A stretch of 64,000 bases of DNA from positions 19,621,956-19,685,955 of the forward strand of contig CM069593.1 of NCBI GenBank assembly GCA_035771175.1. Reading direction: 5' to 3'. Shown one piece after another: positions 58,942 to 64,000 of the stretch (positions within the stretch are counted from its first letter, which is position 1; each line of letters begins with the position of its first letter). Position numbers and translations under genes: made by a program. Below the pieces are notes generated by a model. The model ran no database searches and was not told the DNA's origin. It worked only from the letters and a program-made list of their open reading frames with translations. Origin of the DNA: Paratinospora sagittata. Taxonomy: Eukaryota > Streptophyta > Magnoliopsida > Ranunculales > Menispermaceae.

Positions 58942-59428
58942 GTTCCTGCCAAATTTTCTTTAGTTGACCAAAATAAGAAATGAGAGAACCTCCATTTTGA
59001 CGGACAGAGATTTCCTCACAGTGTAGTTGATAAACTCTTGATGCATCTTGATCAACAGAATATGTTTGTTTTGCTGCCTCTCATACCTCTTTTGCTGTAG
59101 GCAATCGAAGAAAAAGAGAGCGAATGTCCTTTGTCATCGCATCAAGCAACCAGGATTTGACTAAGCAATTGTCATCCTCCCACGCTTCAAATTCTTCGGA
59201 GTTCACATCTTTGGGTGCAATTTTTGTGCCCGAGATAAAACCCCAACGCTTACGACCCCGTATCTTGTTTTGAGCATTTAGAGACCATTCTATGTAATTG
59301 GTCCCATCAAGTCGTTATGGGGTGATCAAGGAGGATGTTTCCTGCATCTGGAAACCAACCGCAACCATGGGTGTAGGAGAAGAATCAATCTTCTTGGATG
59401 AAGTTTCACCTTCTTGATGGACAGACAT
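58721..59428 (-). pseudogene. Broken copia gag
   Basis: Starts with an ATG at 59428. In-frame stops lie at 59317-59315 (TAA, after 37 codons) and 59083-59081 (TGA). A frame change near 58775-58795 then separates it from the polyprotein frame. Between the breaks the sequence reads as a normal UBN2/Retrotran-gag-type capsid region. The damage contrasts with the near-identical LTRs. Confidence 0.85.
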
Positions 59429-59538
59429 ACTGATACGGATACGAATGAATCGTAGCAGAATAAGATGAACATAAATTTAACAATTGTGAACAAAGGACCT
59501 GCTTCAATTCCTAATGTAAAGAATAGGAGATTGAACCT

Positions 59539-59551
59539 GTCTCTGATACCA
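59539..59551 (-). other. Primer-binding site of the copia element
   Basis: On the minus strand TGGTATCAGAGAC directly follows the 5' LTR, complementary to the 3' end of initiator methionine tRNA, the usual primer for plant Copia elements. Confidence 0.85.
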
Positions 59552-59846
59552 TGTCAAGAACACAACTGAAGAAATAATTTTTCTGTTATTTCATTCACAG
59601 TACGTTATTACAATATATAAGATACACAAAGAGCTTTACAAGGAAAGTCAATAATATCTCTCCAGATTAATAGGAGACATTATAGGTGATATACTATAAT
59701 TATGGATATCAATCCCATAATTATAGTAATCATATCAATTATGGATATCTCTCCAGATTTAGGAGATATTATAGGTGATATACTATAATTATGGATATCA
59801 ATCCTATAATTATAGTAATCATATCAATTACCACTTAATTCTATCA
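59552..59846 (-). repeat. 5' LTR of the copia element
   Basis: 295 bases, three differences from the other LTR. It ends within about 10 bases of the TATA-like sequence of the FluG-like gene. Confidence 0.93.
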
Positions 59847-59852
59847 GTTACG

Positions 59853-59865
59853 TTATATATAAACG
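59853..59865 (+). promoter_or_regulatory. Candidate TATA box of the FluG-like gene
   Basis: ttatatataaacg lies directly downstream of the copia target duplication and about 350 bases before the ATG at 60212. If real, the retrotransposon landed immediately upstream of the core promoter. A 24-base direct repeat (aacgggaaaaaatagccgtt, 59977 and 60001) lies between. Confidence 0.35.
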
Positions 59866-60211
59866 TGAGGAGTTTTGGTCAATTTATCAAGAAATATTTT
59901 TATCAGTTCAAATAGTAAACAGTGACCTTTTTTTTCTCTTCAAACAAACAAAGATATCAGTTATACCTAAATATTAACGGGAAAAAATAGCCGTTAAAGT
60001 AACGGGAAAAAATAGCCGTTATACCTAAATATTAATAACACGTGGCAGCCCCTCCTCGGTACGGACCAAATAGTTGTATCTCGCCTGGAAAAAGAACCTT
60101 TCTCCATTGACGCCAGTATTTAAGCCATCAAGAACCAGAGTCTTGACCGAAAGTGTCAGTGAGTAGCGATAAGTGCCGAGAAGAAGAAGACGAAGAAGAA
60201 GCTGAGGAGAG

Positions 60212-63200
60212 ATGGGGAAATACGCGGAGCTAAGAGATTTGGTGGAGAAACTGGATTTGGTGGACGCACACGCGCACAATCTCGTCTCACTGGATTCCAA
60301 CTTTCCCTTTCTCAGATGCTTCTCTGAAGCAGAAGGCGATGCGTTGAACTACGCGCCTCATTCGCTCTCCTTCAAGGTACGTTTCAATGCTTCTATTGTA
60401 TTGATTGTTTCTTGATTCTGTTCTACTCTTTTAACTTCCGATCTTTCTCCGCTTGAAAAATGAAGAACCAATGGCGTTGTCGGTTTGACTTGAAGTCAAA
60501 CGTCAAGTAGCGAATGAATCGCTGTTTGATTCTTTGGTTATGAAAGAATCTGGCGATCTTGTTTGCGAAATTTTACGTGGAAACCTATCTTTAATGTTAA
60601 TAAGATTTGATTTGTTTCAATCGGAGACTTGTTGATATGTGGAATTTTATATTTCGAACTAGAAAGTCGATTGTGAATCTTGAGCGTTTCAGTTTTTGAT
60701 TCTTTGGTTATGAAGGAATCTGGCGATCCTGTTTGCGAGATTTTACATGGAAACCTATCTTTAAAGTTTATAAGATTTGTTTCAATCGGAGACTTATTGA
60801 TATGTGGATTTTTATATTTTGAACTAGAAAGTCGATAGTGAATCTTGAGCATTTCGGTTTTTGATGAAACACAGAGAAGTGTAAGGGATGTTGCTGAACT
60901 TTACGGTTGTGAGAAATCTTTGAGCGGAGTTGAAAAGCATCGTAGTTCCTCTGGATTGCATTTGATTAGCTCAACTTGCTTTAGAGCTGCAAAGATTTCT
61001 GTGTTGCTTATTGATGACGGAATCACATTTGACAAAATGCATGATCTCGAGTGGCTCAGGAGTTTTGCACCAATTGTTTGTAGAATAGTAAGGATTGAGC
61101 GGCTGGCCGAGAAGATTCTTGATGATGTGAGGTTCTCTCTATCTTTTCATTTTTTCTGTCTACACGTTTTGCCGTTGGAATGATGGTTTATTTGAATTTA
61201 TTGGTTTTGATTCTACGTGTAACTTTTTATTTGCTTTTAGTTTGCTGGAATAGTGTGACTGTGTGAGTATGTGTGTATTTGCTGCTACATGTTTGTTTTA
61301 TATGTATGTGTGTATTCTTTTATATATAAAAATAAATTATTGGAGAATAATGGCGTGCACAGTACTATACAACTAAAGAACAAGATGAGAAAATTAGGAA
61401 AAATGGGAGACACAAAGATTTTACGGGGTAAAATTCTCAATTGGAGGGAAACATCCATGAGCAAAATGCAAAAGAATTACTATGAGAAAAATAATTTACA
61501 ACCCTCTTTCTACACTCAAGAAGAGAACTACAAGACACTCTCTTTCTTGAATTAGAAGAGAACTAGGGAAAAGAAGAAGAAGAGAAAAATGAGATGGGAT
61601 GATTTGAGAAGAGAATGGTGCCTATTTAGATCAAGCACCACTGGACAACTTCTAGAACAAGCAATCATGACTTGTCACAACATTCCATAACTCATCACAA
61701 CACTCTTCAAGTAACCATCACTACACTCCTCAAGCAACCATCATCTCACCACTCACTACAAGCAACCATCACCTCCTAGTGGCTTGTAGACGAAACTACA
61801 ACTTACTTCAAGCAACCATCAAATCTTATTAGCTTGTAGAGAAAGTCACAATTCACTTCAAGCAACAATGGTCATAATGTTTTATTATTTGTCATAAATG
61901 ACACATGATGGTAACAATTAATTCCAGGAGTGGTCCAAAGCAGCACTTTCTTCCATGATTTCATCTTAATTCAAATTGATTCTGTAAGTCACGAGGATTA
62001 GGGTAAAGCATATTGTTTACGTGTTTAGACTCCCAACAGGGGAAACATACATGACTCTTCAGATTGCTATGTCACTCCACTCTTACACCAATTGGATGAT
62101 GCTATAGCTATAAGAATGCTGATCCTTGATATAATTATGCCTAGCAACAAGGAAGCAATTTATTCAATGAAAATATCTTTGATGGTGATCTTGAGACTTT
62201 AGAGCAGAAAGACTAAGAAATAACAAATTAGAAATGATTAAAAGTATATGTATATATACATGAATAAATCAAGAATGAACACAATTATAGAAAATGTATG
62301 ATTGGCATAAAATTATGGAAGTGTGGTGAACAAATCATCTCATGACACAACTTTTGTTGGACGATAGACTTATGAAAATGGTATATACCATATGTATGCT
62401 AATTAGATAGAAGGCATTAGGATTATCTAATGGTTATTATTATTATTTTTTAATCTCTTACTTTTTCTTTCTGAGGCATACTGTTTCTTTTTAATCTCTT
62501 ACTGTTATCATAGAGATAACATCTTTGTTTGTGGAAATGATAGAAATGAGGATGTAAAGTTTCCCTTTTCCTGTACTAGGAGATGCCAGCTGGATCAAAA
62601 TGGACATTGGGCTTGTTCACTGAGATATTCCAAAAAAAATTGAAGTCATATCCTTTTGGGTTGCTCATCTGAAGTTCTACAAATGTGTCGTAGTTTGTTG
62701 TTAAAATGAATCAATCCCTCGTTCAGACTGTATCCTTAATATCACTGCTACTATTTCTGATGAAGTTGTTGCCATGAAGAGCATAGCTGCATATCGAAGT
62801 GGTCTAGATATTAATCCATGTGTTGATGAAAAGAATGCTGAAGAAGGACTTTCTGAAGTCTTAAGCTGTAAGCATAGATTTTTTTTTTTTTTTAATATGA
62901 ATTAAAAATTCAAATGCACTTGTACAATAGAAGGTGACATTTCTGTTTGGTTTCTTTGCAGCTGGAAAGCCTGTTCGCATTCAGAATAAGAGTCTCATTG
63001 ATTATATCTTCATGTGCAGTTTGGACATTGCTTTGTACTTTGACTTGCCTATCCAGATTCACACAGGGTAATTTATGGTTAAGTTAGCTGTTCATTTTAG
63101 TATCATAAAGAAACTAAAGCGCCGTTCTCCTTTTATTCCTTCAGTTGCATTTGTCTTTTATAGAGTACAATTATATTTTTAGCCGTTTAGGGCATATTTA

Positions 63201-64000
63201 TCATGAGACACATTCATGGGACCCCTATAAGGATAATTGGTCTACTGACTTCTGGTGAAGATGATAATGATTCTTCTCAAGAAGATTAACCTTAAATTTT
63301 CTGAGATTTCTAACTTTGAGAAATCTAGATTTTTCCATATAATGGATGGCCAGGATTTTTCTGTTTTGATTACCTCTCTTGTTAAGGCTATATGATGTGT
63401 GTGATATAATTCATGTGAGGATTGTCTTTCTGATGAAACGTCTTAAAATCCAAATTATCTTCAAATCAGTCCTAATTGGTTGCTGGGGGCATGCATCATT
63501 TTGTATGTTACGGTATCCTGGCTACTGTCAATTATATTTTTGGTTCAGTTCTGATCACATATTTCTTTACTTTTTTACTATTCAGCATTTGCTAACTTCA
63601 GCATCACATCTTGGTAACTGGATTCTACCTATGCCCTCTGTATTCAGAACATATGCATTGGCCATACTGCACTACACCTCACATGAAGATGAGTATTGAT
63701 GAACATACGAATCAATTAGGATCTTAGGGTTGTATTTTTAACTTTTTCCTATATTGTATCTTAGGCATCTGGCTTTTGAAGAAGGGATATCTTGCACCAC
63801 TTTCCTTTACGGTGATATGACAGTCAACAGGTTTCTCTCATTAAAATGTGGGTTGCTAAAACTCTCAATTTGATCATGTGAAAACAAAATCACATTAGAA
63901 ATGACACCACTACCTTCTGTTATCTAATTGCTTACAGATACTTAACTTCTGCTTTTTCCAGATCTTACCTTCTGGTATCTCAATCTGGAGATGCTTGTTT
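60212..64000 (+). CDS. FluG / NodGS-like protein, N-terminal amidohydrolase part (truncated by the window)
   Basis: Plant FluG/NodGS proteins join an N-terminal amidohydrolase-like domain to a C-terminal glutamine-synthetase-like domain. Exons seen: 60212-60376, 60875-61126, 62580-62647, 62752-62867, 62962-63067, giving 235 complete codons plus two bases, all in frame. The start reads KYAELRDLVEKLDLVDAHAH; HAH is the first metal-binding motif of the amidohydrolase fold. Further family-like blocks are SLSFKRSVRDVAELYG, KSIAAYRSGLD and GKPVRIQNKSLIDYIF. No GS domain is in view, so the rest lies beyond 64000; from 63068 to the edge I see only intron-like sequence. The third intron (62648-62751) is of U12 AT-AC type. 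Identification rests on remembered plant FluG sequences, and these exons align without gaps. Confidence 0.85.
60524..60866 (+). repeat. Tandem duplication of about 170 bases in FluG-like intron 1
   Basis: The unit starting tgattctttggttatgaa (60527) is repeated from 60697 to about 60866 with around 15 differences. The second copy ends eight bases before the exon 2 acceptor. Confidence 0.85.
61330..61960. repeat. Probable transposon remnant in FluG-like intron 2
   Basis: A block with agaagagaactacaagacac and gaattagaagagaactaggg, then repeated caagcaaccatca motifs (about 61690-61870), differs from ordinary intron sequence. It resembles LTR or TRIM-type debris, but no termini, duplication or coding motif could be fixed. 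Confidence 0.3.
62648..62751 (+). other. U12-type AT-AC intron
   Basis: The 5' splice site ATATCCTTTT matches the minor-spliceosome consensus, the branch-site TCCTTAAT lies about 12 bases before the end, and the intron ends in AC. Removing 62648-62751 joins ...KKLKS to ISDEVVAMKS in frame, with the same length as remembered FluG homologues. No GT-AG alternative tried keeps the frame: the only nearby GT (62645) with the cag at 62726 leads straight to a stop. Confidence 0.85.

Larger units (their letters stand above)
54803..59846 (-). mobile_element. Ty1/copia LTR retrotransposon (5.04 kb)
   Basis: Two 295-base LTRs (54803-55097 and 59552-59846), TG...CA-bounded, flanked by the perfect 5-base duplication gttac (54798-54802 and 59847-59851). 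I count three differences between the LTRs, about 99% identity. Read on the minus strand, the primer-binding site next to the 5' LTR is TGGTATCAGAGAC (initiator Met-tRNA type), and a purine-rich gagaaaggg abuts the 3' LTR. Domain order protease, integrase, reverse transcriptase, RNase H defines Copia. Gag is broken (separate entry). Each LTR contains a tandem repeat of about 90 bases. Confidence 0.95.

Noticed and set aside
62645..62726. GT-AG intron alternative in the FluG-like gene
   Set aside because: Using the GT at 62645 and the cag ending at 62726 gives an immediate in-frame stop, whereas the AT-AC borders keep the frame and family length.

Overview
The window is nuclear DNA from a flowering plant, very likely a eudicot. 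Genes have many short exons with GT-AG introns, introns and spacers are AT-rich, and spacers are full of SINEs, LINE tails, MITEs, a Helitron, hAT, MULE, CACTA and LTR elements. Gene content (plastid isoamylase, thaumatin-like proteins, glycine-rich wall proteins, a 4CL-like ligase, a FluG/NodGS-like protein) is plant-specific. I cannot name the species.

Layout. 1-5.7 kb: intergenic, with SINE and MITE remnants and a compositionally odd 0.5-kb island. 6.27-17.73 kb (+): complete 18-exon isoamylase 3 gene; intron 14 holds a 1.3-kb palindromic Mutator-like element. 19.3-24.2 kb (-): PWWP-domain gene with an uncertain N-terminus and two possible C-termini. 25.0-40.8 kb (-): thaumatin-like gene, glycine-rich pseudogene, intact glycine-rich gene, thaumatin-like gene. 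The pseudogene is split by a hAT-like element that itself received a 2.4-kb solo LTR. 43.4-50.7 kb (+): kelch-repeat/coiled-coil protein. 51.3-54.3 kb (-): 4-coumarate:CoA ligase-like enzyme ending in SKL (peroxisomal). 54.8-59.85 kb (-): young Ty1/copia retrotransposon with 295-bp LTRs. 60.2 kb to the right edge (+): 5' part of a FluG/NodGS-like gene, cut by the window.

The genes do not form one pathway. Isoamylase 3 debranches starch in plastids. The thaumatin-like and glycine-rich proteins carry signal peptides and suit defence and cell-wall roles. The ligase suits peroxisomal acyl or cinnamoyl activation, as in jasmonate-type beta-oxidation. The ligase and FluG-like genes are divergent and shared a spacer of about 0.84 kb before the copia insertion.

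Most notable observations: a U12-type AT-AC intron in the FluG-like gene whose removal restores the reading frame exactly; the near-perfect long hairpin inside isoamylase 3; the three-layer nested insertion in the glycine-rich pseudogene; a thaumatin-like protein that has lost most of its acidic cleft; and a copia copy with near-identical LTRs but a broken gag. I saw no clearly new multi-gene system. All exon borders were read by eye from splice signals and family knowledge, without transcripts or database searches.
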